From NCBI GenBank assembly GCA_947478495.1, contig CANJVW010000016.1, positions 1 to 42,338 of the forward strand: a stretch of 42,338 bases of DNA, in the 5' to 3' direction. Source of the stretch: Legionellales bacterium (GTDB taxonomy: Bacteria > Pseudomonadota > Gammaproteobacteria > DSM-16500). A program made the position numbers and the translations under genes. Of the stretch, positions 1-8,810 are shown piece by piece (the stretch's first letter is position 1; the number at the start of each line of letters is the position of its first letter). The notes beneath the pieces were generated by a model. That model was given only the letters and a program-made list of their open reading frames with translations, made no database searches and was not told where the DNA came from.

Positions 1-132
1 CACCATGTTCAGGCTATTACAGATGAGTGGTTGATGAAATATAACAACAAACGGCCTCACGAATCTCTTGGCGACTTGACGCCATGGCAATTCAGTGAGA
101 AATTACGACAGCTTGCTGGTGCTGTGCACTAA
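1..132 (+). CDS. IS3-family transposase, C-terminal end (partial)
   Basis: The frame is open from the first base and ends in TAA at 130-132, giving 43 residues. The peptide contains W-L-x-x-Y-N-x-x-R-P-H-x-S-L-G-x-x-T-P, the standard C-terminal signature of the DDE integrase core of IS3-type OrfB transposases. Only this tail is in the window, so completeness of the element cannot be judged. The G/C run at 148-153 just after the stop may belong to the right terminal inverted repeat. A different or related IS begins at the other end of the window (42186). Confidence 0.8.
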   Translation, partial: HHVQAITDEWLMKYNNKRPHESLGDLTPWQFSEKLRQLAGAVH

Positions 133-174
133 AAAAGGAAGGTTTACCCCCCGTCCTTGCTTTTTCCTGTCGCC

Positions 175-202
175 CTGCAAAATCCCAATCCCCTGCTATA
201 CT
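175..202 (+). promoter_or_regulatory. possible sigma-70 promoter for the 238-1992 gene
   Basis: A TATACT -10 hexamer lies at 197-202, 35 bases before the chosen ATG. A weak -35 candidate, CTGCAA (175-180), sits 16 bases upstream of it. The site lies between the IS end and the gene, so the IS border may have contributed to the promoter. This is motif reading only. Confidence 0.3.
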
Positions 203-237
203 CCTATTATCCTACCTTGCTATTTTTGGAGAAGGGC

Positions 238-1992
238 ATGAAAAGCACATCTAAAGAGAACTCCAAAACTACTCTTGATAATCGAGACGATCTGCTGAAA
301 AAAATAGAAGATAATACAAATAAAATAGATAAAATGATATCGGATGCGATAGATGAGGAGTTTATAGATAGGAAAAACCCCAGCTGGCGACCATATCGAG
401 ATGCACTTGGAAAAGCAATTCAGGGTTTAGAGAAAGAAATAAAAAAAACACCACAAGGACAATGCGATAATTATATCAAAAAACTTCAAAAAATCGCGAA
501 TAAACTGAATATTCAACCTGATATATTTGATACGCTCACTTCCAACCTAGAAAAATTAAAAAACGCTCCCGCGCAGAATCAAGAAAATCCAGCAGAAGAT
601 AAGGGCAATACACTGCAATCTCGATCACCATCTCAATTATCTCAAACAGCAGCAAAAATAAAAAGCGACATTGACGATGCAATTTTTTTAATGAGTGAAT
701 GGGGATTCAAATACGATAAATACTCATCTAAAATAAGCGAGATAAAAGAGCTTGCGAACAAGCTATATGCAGTCATGTCTCGGCCAGCCCCCAAGGGGGG
801 ATACGCTAAGGCATGCGAAGGCATTATAAAAGAAAATCTAAAAGCGTTAGGTGATGAAAAAGAGATTAAATCGCTAATGAGCCAAATAAAGAACCTGGAT
901 CGTAAAACAAGAGAAGTGACCTTTGGCAATGTCATGTCTTATTATAAAGGACAAGAGAACCCCAAAATAAGTGAAGTGAACTTTGGCGATGAGGTTAAAG
1001 AAATCAAAAAAAAGGGTAAACAGAAAAAGGAGATCTCTCCTTCTAAAAAAATAAAAAATATTCTATTAATATTAGAATGGGAGATCTTATATGCTAAAGA
1101 TCACCTAAAAAGCCAGAGGCTCACTAACAAAGATTGGGAGACTGACGCTAGGACGCTTTATGAAAATATTAGGCATGCTAACAAGTCTGTTGTGAATTTT
1201 GAAAAAAAATTATCATTACGAGCAAGCAACCAGATTGATGGCCAAACGCTAGAAAAAGAGTGGAAAGCTCTAGATGAAGCAATTCAAACGGTCATAGGAG
1301 GTATGCCAGGCCTCATAGAAAAAACAAATAAGTTAACCAAAAAGGGGGAGGCGCCTTTACTTAGCACCAAGGCTTCGGGTCTAGGCGCTCTGTTAAAAAA
1401 TATTCATGAATTGAAAGAAAGACCCATTCTCGCTATGAACGAAAAGCAAAAGACTGCTTCAACCCAACCTTCAGTTCCTCCCGCCAAGCTATCTCATATG
1501 ATTAGCAAAGCAAATACACGTCCGTCAGGCTTTACGGCAGGCAGGAGGGAATGGTCTGAACCAGCTAAGGCAGTATTCATCGTAAGCGATAGCTGTGCGC
1601 CCCTGAAAGCATGTGTTGATAAATTAAAAGAGGGGCATACAGACGACAGAAAAAAACAAATAAAGGACCATGCTTTATTGGCAATTGAAGTCTTTGAGAA
1701 AGATTACAATTTTACCAAATTTTCTACCGACCTGAAGAAGCTGATATCTCAATCAGAAAAAACAACTGGTGGTAAACTTCATTTTGGCGACTCTGACACA
1801 ACCAAGACATTAAAAGACCTATTAAAAATAACGACAGAAAGACATGATGGCCTTGAAAAAAAACTGTCTGCTTCTCGGCCTATGAAACCGGCAAAACTCG
1901 ATCTGCCGTCTGAGTCATCGAAAACAAAGGATGCGGGATACACCGCTGAAGAACCGCCCACCGCTATGCGAATGGGGCGGCGCTCTGCTTAG
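238..1992 (+). CDS. Large lysine-rich, coiled-coil hypothetical protein (effector candidate)
   Basis: This gene of 584 residues is not recognised. The ATG at 238 is preferred because a strong ribosome site (GGAGAAGGG) directly precedes it. The frame extends upstream to a TTG at 157, but the added 27 residues have no such site. The protein is hydrophilic, with no signal peptide or membrane segment. It is rich in Lys, Glu, Asn and Ser, with long stretches of predicted helix such as K-K-I-E-D-N-T-N-K-I-D-K near the N-terminus. Pro/Ser-rich spacers lie around residues 115-135 and 430-450, and a Pro/Arg tail ends the protein. AT-rich codon use and the adjoining IS suggest acquired or fast-evolving DNA. 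In Legionellales such orphans are often type IV secretion substrates; here that is only inference. It converges on nrdB, with 9 bases between the two stops. Confidence 0.75.
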   Translation: MKSTSKENSKTTLDNRDDLLKKIEDNTNKIDKMISDAIDEEFIDRKNPSWRPYRDALGKAIQGLEKEIKKTPQGQCDNYIKKLQKIANKLNIQPDIFDTLTSNLEKLKNAPAQNQENPAEDKGNTLQSRSPSQLSQTAAKIKSDIDDAIFLMSEWGFKYDKYSSKISEIKELANKLYAVMSRPAPKGGYAKACEGIIKENLKALGDEKEIKSLMSQIKNLDRKTREVTFGNVMSYYKGQENPKISEVNFGDEVKEIKKKGKQKKEISPSKKIKNILLILEWEILYAKDHLKSQRLTNKDWETDARTLYENIRHANKSVVNFEKKLSLRASNQIDGQTLEKEWKALDEAIQTVIGGMPGLIEKTNKLTKKGEAPLLSTKASGLGALLKNIHELKERPILAMNEKQKTASTQPSVPPAKLSHMISKANTRPSGFTAGRREWSEPAKAVFIVSDSCAPLKACVDKLKEGHTDDRKKQIKDHALLAIEVFEKDYNFTKFSTDLKKLISQSEKTTGGKLHFGDSDTTKTLKDLLKITTERHDGLEKKLSASRPMKPAKLDLPSESSKTKDAGYTAEEPPTAMRMGRRSA

Positions 1993-2001
1993 CTCGTATT
2001 T

Positions 2002-3123
2002 TTACTCATCCCACTCCAGCGTTCCGCCCGTTTGATATTCCGTCACGCGCGTTTCAAAGAAGTTTTTCTCTTTTTTCAGATCCATGATTTCGCTCATCCA
2101 AGGAAAAGGATTGGCGGCGCCCGGATATTGTTGAGGTAAGCCAATTTGCACACAGCGTCGATTCGCAATAAATTGCAAATACTCTTTGCACATCTCTGCA
2201 TTCATGCCCAAAATACCGCGCGGCATGGTATCCAATGCGTACTGGTATTCCATGTCTACACCATCTCGGATCATTTGAATCGCTTCTTGTTTGAATTCCG
2301 TTGTCCACACATCCGGATTTTCGATTTTGATTTGATTGATGACATCGATCCCGAAATTCATGTGCATCGATTCATCGCGTAAAATATACTGAAACTGCTC
2401 AGCCGTTCCCGTCATTTTATTGCGGCGACCCATCGATAAAATTTGTGTGAAGCCCACATAAAAGAAAATGCCTTCAAACACGACATAAAACGCAATGAGA
2501 TCGCGCAATAATCGACGGTTATCAATGGTAGTGCCCGTGTGGAAATGGGGGTCGCACAAGCTTTGCGTGTAGGGGAGCGACCACAGCGCTTTGCGTGCAA
2601 CGGATGGGACTTCGCGATACATGTTAAAGACTTCCGCTTCATCCATTCCCAAGCTTTCAATGACATGCTGATAGGCATGGGTATGCAATGCTTCTTCGAA
2701 CGCTTGTCGTAATAAATATTGACGACATTCAGGATTCGTAATATGGCGATAGACGGCTAATACTAAGTTATTTGCCACCAATGAATCAGCGGTTGAGAAA
2801 AACCCTAGATTACGCTTGATCACCATGCGTTCGTCTTCTGTTAAGCCATCTGGGCTTTTCCAAAGAGCAATATCAGCCGACATATTGATTTCGTTTGGCA
2901 TCCAGTGGTTGGCGCACGCATCCAGGTATTTTTTCCATGCCCAGGTATACTTGAAAGGGACGAGTTGATTGAGATCCGCGTGGCAATTAATGATGCGCTT
3001 ATCATCCACACGAACACGTCCGGCACCCATTTCAATTTGCTCTAATCCGCGCGCGCGACCCACTGTCTCGCCAAAAGTGACGGAGTGGTTAGCATCGAGT
3101 TGCAGTGTAATATTATTTGACAT
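2002..3123 (-). CDS. nrdB: Class I ribonucleotide-diphosphate reductase, beta (radical) subunit
   Basis: NrdB (373 aa) houses the metal-tyrosyl radical that starts ribonucleotide reduction in NrdA. By alignment with the E. coli protein from memory, the carboxylate/His ligands are D113, E144, H147, E217, E251 and H254. The radical tyrosine appears retained as Y151 in [10 protein letters not shown]-terminal Tyr (in T-E-Y-Q-T-G-G), used for radical transfer and NrdA binding, is also present. The [12 protein letters not shown] block is typical of a subclass distinct from E. coli NrdB, and length is normal. It lies 124 bases downstream of nrdA on the same strand and is probably co-transcribed. The start ATG is preceded by GGTGAG. 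Confidence 0.96.
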   Translation of the reverse strand: MSNNITLQLDANHSVTFGETVGRARGLEQIEMGAGRVRVDDKRIINCHADLNQLVPFKYTWAWKKYLDACANHWMPNEINMSADIALWKSPDGLTEDERMVIKRNLGFFSTADSLVANNLVLAVYRHITNPECRQYLLRQAFEEALHTHAYQHVIESLGMDEAEVFNMYREVPSVARKALWSLPYTQSLCDPHFHTGTTIDNRRLLRDLIAFYVVFEGIFFYVGFTQILSMGRRNKMTGTAEQFQYILRDESMHMNFGIDVINQIKIENPDVWTTEFKQEAIQMIRDGVDMEYQYALDTMPRGILGMNAEMCKEYLQFIANRRCVQIGLPQQYPGAANPFPWMSEIMDLKKEKNFFETRVTEYQTGGTLEWDE

Positions 3124-3172
3124 ATTTTCTCACCTTTAGTTTATTTTTTCTAACACTTCGCGATGGCGGTTT

Positions 3173-3230
3173 ATCAAGGGGGAGAATCGCGATCCTCCCT
3201 CTTGATTGCAAGCAAAAGTCACACTTTTGC
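3173..3230. other. Two hairpins in the nrdA-nrdB spacer
   Basis: Two inverted repeats lie back to back between nrdA and nrdB. The first has 12-bp arms at 3173-3184 and 3195-3206 with one G-T pair and a 10-base loop. The second is a perfect 7-bp stem (GCAAAAG / CTTTTGC) at 3212-3218 and 3224-3230. Neither is followed by a T-run on the minus strand, so simple termination is unlikely. They could tune the NrdA:NrdB ratio through mRNA processing or partial attenuation, which is inference. Confidence 0.45.
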
Positions 3231-3247
3231 GAAGCATCCCATTAAAG

Positions 3248-6067
3248 TTATTGGCACGCTTCGCAATCAGGGTCAATGATAGAGCACACTTTTGGTTCTC
3301 CGCTAGATACGGCATTCAGTGCACCATCATGAATCGTTGATTTTTCTGTGTTAGTCGCTCCCATGCTACGCAAGTAGTAGGTTGTTTTTAATCCGCGTAT
3401 CCACGCTAAGCGATAGAGTTGGTCGAGTTTTTTGCCCGATGGTTCAGCCATGTAGAGATTGAGTGATTGGGCTTGATCCAACCATTTTTGTCGTCTAGAT
3501 CCTGCTTCCACCAACCAAGAAGGATCAATCTCAAACGCCGTCGCATATCGTTGCTTGATATTTTCTGGGATGCGATTAATTTTTGCGACACTACCATTAT
3601 AATACTTCAAGTCATTCACCATGACATCATCCCACAGCCCTAACTTTTTAAGATCCGCGACCAAATAAGGATTGATAATGGTAAACTCACCCGAGAGATT
3701 CGATTTAACAAAGAGATTTTGATAAGTCGGTTCGATGGATTGCGTGACACTGCAAATGTTAGCGATGGTTGCAGTCGGCGCGATCGCGAGAACGTTAGAG
3801 TTTCGCATACCTGTTTTCTTGATCTGCGCACGCAATGCGGCCCAATCCAATGTTTGTGAGGTATCTTGCTCGAGATATTGTCCGCGATTTTTCTTCAAGA
3901 TATCGATGGAATCAATGGGCAATACGCCTTGGCTCCAGAGGGACCCATCAAATGTTGAGTATTTTCCTCTTTCTCCTGCCAAAAGAGAGGATGCTTCAAT
4001 CGCATAGTAACTGATTTGCTCCATTGAAAGATCAGCAAAGTCAACCGCGGCCTGAGATGTGTATGAAATGCCGAGCTGATACAGCGCATCTTGAAACCCC
4101 ATGAGCCCCAAGCCAATCGGTCGGTGTTGCATGTTAGAGTTTTTGGCTTGTGGAACAGAGTAGTAGTTGATATCGATGACATTATCCAACATGCGAATAG
4201 CCGTACGAACCGTGCGACGCAACTTCTCTTGATTTAACCCGTTTTGATCCATATGCGCAATCAAATTAACGCTGCCTAAATTACACACCGCAATTTCATC
4301 AACGGATGTATTGAGCGTGATCTCGGTGCATAAATTGGAACTGTGAACGACGCCGATGTGTTGTTGCGGTGAGCGCAGGTTGCAAGGATCTTTAAACGTA
4401 ATCCAAGGGTGTCCCGTTTCAAACAACATGCCCAACATTTTACGCCATAGGGTAATCGCTGGCATTTTTTTGATGCATTCCATTTCGCCACGTTCGGCTT
4501 TCGCTTCATAGGCGAGATATTTTTCAGTAAAGACTGATCCATACGAATCATGCAAATCAGGCGCTTCGTTTGGCGAGAATAAGGTCCAATCTTTGCCTTC
4601 ATGAATGCGTTGCATGAACAAATCCGGAATCCAGTTGGCTGTATTCATGTCATGTGTACGACGACGTTCGTCACCGGTATTTTTTCGAAGCTCCAAAAAT
4701 TCTTCGATATCATGATGCCATGTTTCGAGGTATGAACAAAGCGCTCCTTTTCGCTTTCCACCTTGGTTCACTGCAACAGCGGTGGCATTAGCCACACTTA
4801 AGAAGGGGACGACGCCGAGTGATTTTCCATTTGTTCCCTTAACGCGAGCACCGAGGGCGCGGACAGGTGTCCAATCGTTACCTAACCCACCCGCATATTT
4901 AGAGAGCAGTGCGTTATCTTTGATAGCAGAGAAAATACCGTCTAAATCATCAGGAACAGTTGAGAGAAAGCAGCTGGATAATTGAGGGCGTAATGTGCCT
5001 GAATTAAACAGAGTGGGCGTTGAACTCATGAAATCAAACGAAGAGATTAAGTGGTAAAACTCAATAGCGCACTTTTCTTTTTCTTTTTCATTGAGGCAAA
5101 GACCCATCGCAACACGCATAAAAAACATTTGCGGTAATTCAAAGCGCACACCTTTGCTTTGGATGAAGTAGCGATCATAGAGCGTTTGGAGCCCAAGATA
5201 ATTAAATTGCAAATCACGTTTTGGTTCGATCGCGGCACTCAACTTGTCTAAATCAAAGGAAGCGAGTTTAGGGTCAAGCAATTCGAGGGCGATCCCTTTT
5301 TCAATGTATTTTTTGAGATAGACATTGTACATCGTGCTCATCTCATCAAAAGTCGCTTTATCTTTAATACCTAGAAAAGAAAGCGCTTCACTGCGACAAT
5401 CATCTAGCAACAACCGCGCAGCGACAAAGCTGTAGTTAGGTTCTTTTTCAATGAGCGCGCGAGCCGACATGATAAGCGCTTTATTGACTTGGCCAACTGG
5501 GATTTTATCAAAGAGATTGCGCTGAGTGTCTTCAATGATGTATTGAGAAGAAACATCGACCAGATCAACGCATGCGCTATTCACAGTGTATTTCAAGCGC
5601 GCAACATCCAATGGAACAACCTGTCCATTGGGTAGTGTCACATGGAGGAGGGGGCGCGTCGCAACACTTTCCTGTTCGCGAATTTTTCGACGTTCCTCAC
5701 GATAAAGTACATAAGCGCGGGCAACTTTGTGCTCCCCAGAGCGCATCAACAAGAGCTCTACTTGGTCTTGTATGTCTTCAATATGAATGATGCCGCCTGT
5801 CGGAAGGCGTCGGTGAAATGCATCAGCTATTTTGCCAACGAGGTCGTTGACTGTTTCGTAGATACGAGAAGAACCGATGGCTGTTTCCCCTTCGATGGCT
5901 AAAAAGGCTTTTGTCATGGCTTTTATAATTTTATCTGCATCAAAGACCGTGAGTTTGCCGTTGCGGCGAATAACCTGCAGCTGACCAGGTGCTGTCGATG
6001 CAATATCGTTGTCGAGAGGTGCAATGTGTATGGTCTGTTCGCTTAAACGATCTTTTTCTAGTTCCAT
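3248..6067 (-). CDS. nrdA: Class I ribonucleoside-diphosphate reductase, alpha (catalytic) subunit with two ATP-cones
   Basis: NrdA (939 aa) reduces ribonucleoside diphosphates to deoxyribonucleotides. Two ATP-cone allosteric modules are visible at about residues 30-125 and 140-228; the usual E. coli-type enzyme has one. The catalytic barrel shows the redox pair C366 and C595, and the N578-x-C580-x-E582 triad containing the thiyl-radical cysteine. The C-terminal C935-x-x-C938 pair re-reduces the active site. The extra cone explains the length above the roughly 760 residues of E. coli NrdA. An AGGAG ribosome site lies just upstream of the ATG. The upstream region contains phased NrdR-like boxes, so repression when dATP/ATP is ample is expected. 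Confidence 0.97.
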   Translation of the reverse strand: MELEKDRLSEQTIHIAPLDNDIASTAPGQLQVIRRNGKLTVFDADKIIKAMTKAFLAIEGETAIGSSRIYETVNDLVGKIADAFHRRLPTGGIIHIEDIQDQVELLLMRSGEHKVARAYVLYREERRKIREQESVATRPLLHVTLPNGQVVPLDVARLKYTVNSACVDLVDVSSQYIIEDTQRNLFDKIPVGQVNKALIMSARALIEKEPNYSFVAARLLLDDCRSEALSFLGIKDKATFDEMSTMYNVYLKKYIEKGIALELLDPKLASFDLDKLSAAIEPKRDLQFNYLGLQTLYDRYFIQSKGVRFELPQMFFMRVAMGLCLNEKEKEKCAIEFYHLISSFDFMSSTPTLFNSGTLRPQLSSCFLSTVPDDLDGIFSAIKDNALLSKYAGGLGNDWTPVRALGARVKGTNGKSLGVVPFLSVANATAVAVNQGGKRKGALCSYLETWHHDIEEFLELRKNTGDERRRTHDMNTANWIPDLFMQRIHEGKDWTLFSPNEAPDLHDSYGSVFTEKYLAYEAKAERGEMECIKKMPAITLWRKMLGMLFETGHPWITFKDPCNLRSPQQHIGVVHSSNLCTEITLNTSVDEIAVCNLGSVNLIAHMDQNGLNQEKLRRTVRTAIRMLDNVIDINYYSVPQAKNSNMQHRPIGLGLMGFQDALYQLGISYTSQAAVDFADLSMEQISYYAIEASSLLAGERGKYSTFDGSLWSQGVLPIDSIDILKKNRGQYLEQDTSQTLDWAALRAQIKKTGMRNSNVLAIAPTATIANICSVTQSIEPTYQNLFVKSNLSGEFTIINPYLVADLKKLGLWDDVMVNDLKYYNGSVAKINRIPENIKQRYATAFEIDPSWLVEAGSRRQKWLDQAQSLNLYMAEPSGKKLDQLYRLAWIRGLKTTYYLRSMGATNTEKSTIHDGALNAVSSGEPKVCSIIDPDCEACQ

Positions 6068-6135
6068 GGAGCTCTCCTGATGCGCTCTGTTGATAGGTTG
6101 TATGCTAAGTACTTGTCATCACTCGTTTTTTTAAA

Positions 6136-6214
6136 ATACAATATATGGATATTTTTAACTGTATAAACACAACATACTGTATATTATTGCGGAGTGCAAT
6201 ACAATAATGTGTGT
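6136..6214. promoter_or_regulatory. NrdR-box array upstream of nrdA
   Basis: Three AT-rich 16-mers resemble the NrdR consensus acaCwAtATaTwGtgt. They are at 6136-6151 (about 11/16), 6167-6182 (about 13/16) and 6199-6214 (about 12/16, weaker core). Start-to-start distances are 31 and 32 bp, the three-helical-turn spacing known for paired NrdR boxes. The boxes lie 69-147 bases upstream of nrdA. They also lie upstream of divergent pssA. The first two are a convincing pair; the third is tentative. Confidence 0.65.
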
Positions 6215-6250
6215 ATTATCTGTGACTATCTCGTGGGTTCATTGATGCGC

Positions 6251-6282
6251 TTAAATCCTTGTGGCTGAAAGAAAGGATTTAA
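6251..6282 (+). promoter_or_regulatory. Perfect 10-bp hairpin just before pssA start
   Basis: TTAAATCCTT (6251-6260) and AAGGATTTAA (6273-6282) form a perfect 10-bp stem with a 12-base loop. The 3' arm ends 8 bases before the preferred pssA ATG (6291) and abuts or overlaps its AAGG ribosome-site candidate. Folding could therefore limit pssA translation. An in-frame GTG at 6261 falls in the loop. No regulator is implied by the sequence. Confidence 0.5.
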
Positions 6283-6290
6283 GGCAGAAT

Positions 6291-7103
6291 ATGGCCTTAA
6301 TGATGATATTAGATGAGGGCGAGCAGCGTATGCAAGAAAAAGAAGCGGAAATCCCTCAGTCGCGCGGCATTTATTTGTTACCTAATTTATTCACAACAGC
6401 AGCCCTGTTTGCGGGGTTTTATGCGGTCGTTTCAGCGATGAAAGGACAATTTGATGTGGCAGCCATCGCCGTGTTCGTTGCAATGGTTGCCGATACGCTA
6501 GACGGGCGTATCGCTCGATTAACTAACACCCAAACAGCATTTGGTGCAGAATACGACAGCTTGTCTGACATGGTCGCTTTTGCGGTGGCACCCGCATTAA
6601 TCATTTATAGCTGGTCATTGTCCGGATTAGGAAAAATTGGATGGCTGGCCGCTTTTGTCTATACCGCGGGGACCGCGTTGCGTCTCGCGCGCTTTAACAC
6701 TCAGTCCGCCGATACTGACAAACGCTACTTTCAGGGGTTACCATGTCCTGCAGCAGCAGCCGTATTAGCCGCTAGCGTTTGGCTTGGCGAATATTATCAT
6801 ATCCCCGGATCGGTTGTTGCCATACCGATTGCGCTTGTCGCGGTGATGTTAGCGGCCTTTATGGTCAGCACGATTCGATATCACAGCTTTAAAAAAGTCG
6901 ATCTCAAAGGGAAGGTACCGTTTTTTGTTTTATTGATTTCGGTATCCTGCATTGTGGGTGTCGCCATTGATCCACCGCAAGTATTGTTTATTATTTTCTT
7001 TGGGTATGCCTTCTCAGGACCCATCTTAACGCTATGGCAATTACGCAAAATGCGCGCACAGCAAAAATCGAGAAGACATCATCATGAGAAAAATAGCGCT
7101 TAG
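6291..7103 (+). CDS. pssA: CDP-diacylglycerol--serine O-phosphatidyltransferase (membrane type)
   Basis: The enzyme condenses CDP-diacylglycerol with L-serine to give phosphatidylserine, the precursor of phosphatidylethanolamine, in the inner membrane. The full CDP-alcohol phosphotransferase motif D-x2-D-G-x2-A-R-x8-G-x3-D-x3-D is present, and the protein is predicted to be multi-spanning. This is the integral-membrane (Bacillus-like) class, not the soluble phospholipase D-like E. coli PssA. ATG 6291 (270 aa) is preferred. A GTG at 6261 in frame lies in a hairpin loop, and ATGs at 6300/6303 are possible. A basic tail (R-R-H-H-H-E-K) ends the protein. It is divergent from nrdA and appears monocistronic. 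Confidence 0.92.
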   Translation: MALMMILDEGEQRMQEKEAEIPQSRGIYLLPNLFTTAALFAGFYAVVSAMKGQFDVAAIAVFVAMVADTLDGRIARLTNTQTAFGAEYDSLSDMVAFAVAPALIIYSWSLSGLGKIGWLAAFVYTAGTALRLARFNTQSADTDKRYFQGLPCPAAAAVLAASVWLGEYYHIPGSVVAIPIALVAVMLAAFMVSTIRYHSFKKVDLKGKVPFFVLLISVSCIVGVAIDPPQVLFIIFFGYAFSGPILTLWQLRKMRAQQKSRRHHHEKNSA

Positions 7104-7250
7104 CATCTTCTTAACGCAATGCATTGATTCCAAAATGGTATAACAATACCCTTAATGGCCATCTCTCAGCGTTTTCATTAGGTGACCGGAAGAAGTATTC
7201 TCGATTAAGCATAACAAAGTTACGTTTGTTAGCGAGCTAAGGAGACAGAA

Positions 7251-7856
7251 ATGAAGGATTTTTTTAAAGACATTTTAATGGGCTATCGTGCATTTAGAGA
7301 AAAGTACGCCGACGGCGATGATTCGATTATGCGGCACTTATCGGCTCACGGTCAGAAGCCTCAAATCATGGTGGTATCGTGCTGTGATTCGCGCGTCGAT
7401 CCCGCGCTTATTTTGCAGTGCGATCCGGGCGATTTATTTGTCGTTCGCAATGTCGCGAACATTGTGCCGCCATTTGAAAAAGATAATGCGCACCACGGTG
7501 TTAGCGCAGCACTGGAGTTTGGTATTTGCTATCTCAATATCAAGCATTTGATTATCTTAGGTCACAGTCAGTGCGGCGGTATTGATGCATTGCTGCACCA
7601 AGAAGGATTGCAGCAAGATGATTTCATCAGTAATTGGGTTTCCTTGATTAAAGTGCCGAGCGACGCTCCTAACGATATTGATCATTGCGCACGATTTGCA
7701 TTGACCGGATCCTATCAACATTGCCTGACTTTTCCGTGGATTAAAGAGAGAGTAGAGCAGGGAAGCCTTGCTATTCATTTGTGGTTTTTTGATATTGAAG
7801 CAGGGCGTATTTCGACTTACTCTCAAGAAGAAAAAGTATTTCAGACGCTTGAGTGA
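7251..7856 (+). CDS. can: Beta-class carbonic anhydrase
   Basis: This 201-residue zinc enzyme interconverts CO2 and bicarbonate, supplying bicarbonate to carboxylases. The C44-x-D46-S-R48 motif and H105-S-Q-C108-G-G give the Cys-His-Cys zinc site and the Asp-Arg dyad. Length fits the beta class. An AAGGAGA ribosome site precedes the ATG. A 7-bp inverted repeat (TAACAAA/TTTGTTA, 7212-7231) lies just upstream. The 3' end overlaps convergent srkA by 16 bases. Confidence 0.93.
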   Translation: MKDFFKDILMGYRAFREKYADGDDSIMRHLSAHGQKPQIMVVSCCDSRVDPALILQCDPGDLFVVRNVANIVPPFEKDNAHHGVSAALEFGICYLNIKHLIILGHSQCGGIDALLHQEGLQQDDFISNWVSLIKVPSDAPNDIDHCARFALTGSYQHCLTFPWIKERVEQGSLAIHLWFFDIEAGRISTYSQEEKVFQTLE

Positions 7857-8788
7857 AAATAATGAAGTTGCTCTTGCCAGTATTGGGGCGTATTAAACCA
7901 AGGGAAGTTGGGCGGAAAAGCGGGGTCATCCCATCGCTTGGCGAGCCAGGCAGAATACGATAATCGACGCAATAAACGAAGATCTTCAATAAAAGACGCT
8001 TCACGAATATTAAAATCATGAAACTCCATGTAACCTTCTAGCAAGCAGTCAAGCTGCAAACGCGCGTCTCTTTCATTGCCTGACAAAAGCATCCAGATAT
8101 CCTGAATCGCAGGACCCATTAGGCAATCATCTAAATCGACAATATGGGGTCCAGCATCATTCCAAAGTACGTTGCCGGGATGCATGTCGCCATGCAATCG
8201 AATCACAGGGAGAGCCCCTTCTTCAAAGTGATCTTTAATTTTCTTTAAGATGCTTTCCACAACTCGGGAATAATCGACCTTAATATCCGCTGGGATCCAA
8301 TTGTTTTCGATCAAAAAACGATAGGCATTATACCCGTAGGTCTCAGGGGTGAGGGTGGCTCGATGTTGAAAAGGCCGGCAAGCGCCAATCGCATGGAGTC
8401 GTCCAATAAAACGTCCCATCCATTCAAGGTGCTCCCATCGGTCACACTCCAGCGCATGCCCGCCCCAGCGCGGGAAAAGAGCAAACCGATAGCCTTGATA
8501 GTGATGTAGCGTTTGTCCATTGGGTGCGCTCATGGGTGCGACAATAGGCATTTCATGTCTGTTGAGCTCAAGGGCAAATTGATGCTCCTCAAGAATCGCT
8601 TCATCGCTCCATCGATGCGGGCGATAAAATTTAGCGATAAGGGGCGTACCTTCTTCTATCCCGACTTGATATACTCGGTTTTCATAGCTATTAAGAGCCA
8701 GCAAGCTGCCGTTGCATTGAAAGCCCGCGGTTTCGATGGCCTGTATAATTAAATCGGGATTTAGATTAGCATAGGGAGTCTTGTTCAT
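7841..8788 (-). CDS. srkA: Stress-response kinase A-like Ser/Thr protein kinase (YihE family)
   Basis: This is a 315-residue aminoglycoside-phosphotransferase-fold kinase. The E. coli homologue SrkA (YihE) is a Ser/Thr kinase that protects against stress-induced death. Visible features are an ATP-binding Lys (K53 in I-A-K-F-Y), the catalytic loop H-G-D201-M-H-P-G-N206, and the metal-binding I-V-D-L-D-D around 217-221. ATG 8788 is preferred. The frame continues upstream to 8842, but those residues are encoded by the palindromic repeat at 8811-8890. The gene is isolated on the minus strand between carbonic anhydrase and the thioesterase. Confidence 0.9.
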   Translation of the reverse strand: MNKTPYANLNPDLIIQAIETAGFQCNGSLLALNSYENRVYQVGIEEGTPLIAKFYRPHRWSDEAILEEHQFALELNRHEMPIVAPMSAPNGQTLHHYQGYRFALFPRWGGHALECDRWEHLEWMGRFIGRLHAIGACRPFQHRATLTPETYGYNAYRFLIENNWIPADIKVDYSRVVESILKKIKDHFEEGALPVIRLHGDMHPGNVLWNDAGPHIVDLDDCLMGPAIQDIWMLLSGNERDARLQLDCLLEGYMEFHDFNIREASFIEDLRLLRRLSYSAWLAKRWDDPAFPPNFPWFNTPQYWQEQLHYFHSSV

Positions 8789-8810
8789 AAGGCGTATGGT
8801 ACAGCAAATG

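Noticed and set aside
157-237. 27-residue N-terminal extension (TTG start) of the 584-residue orphan
   Set aside because: No ribosome site; the extension runs through probable promoter and IS-border sequence, whereas ATG 238 has GGAGAAGGG directly upstream.
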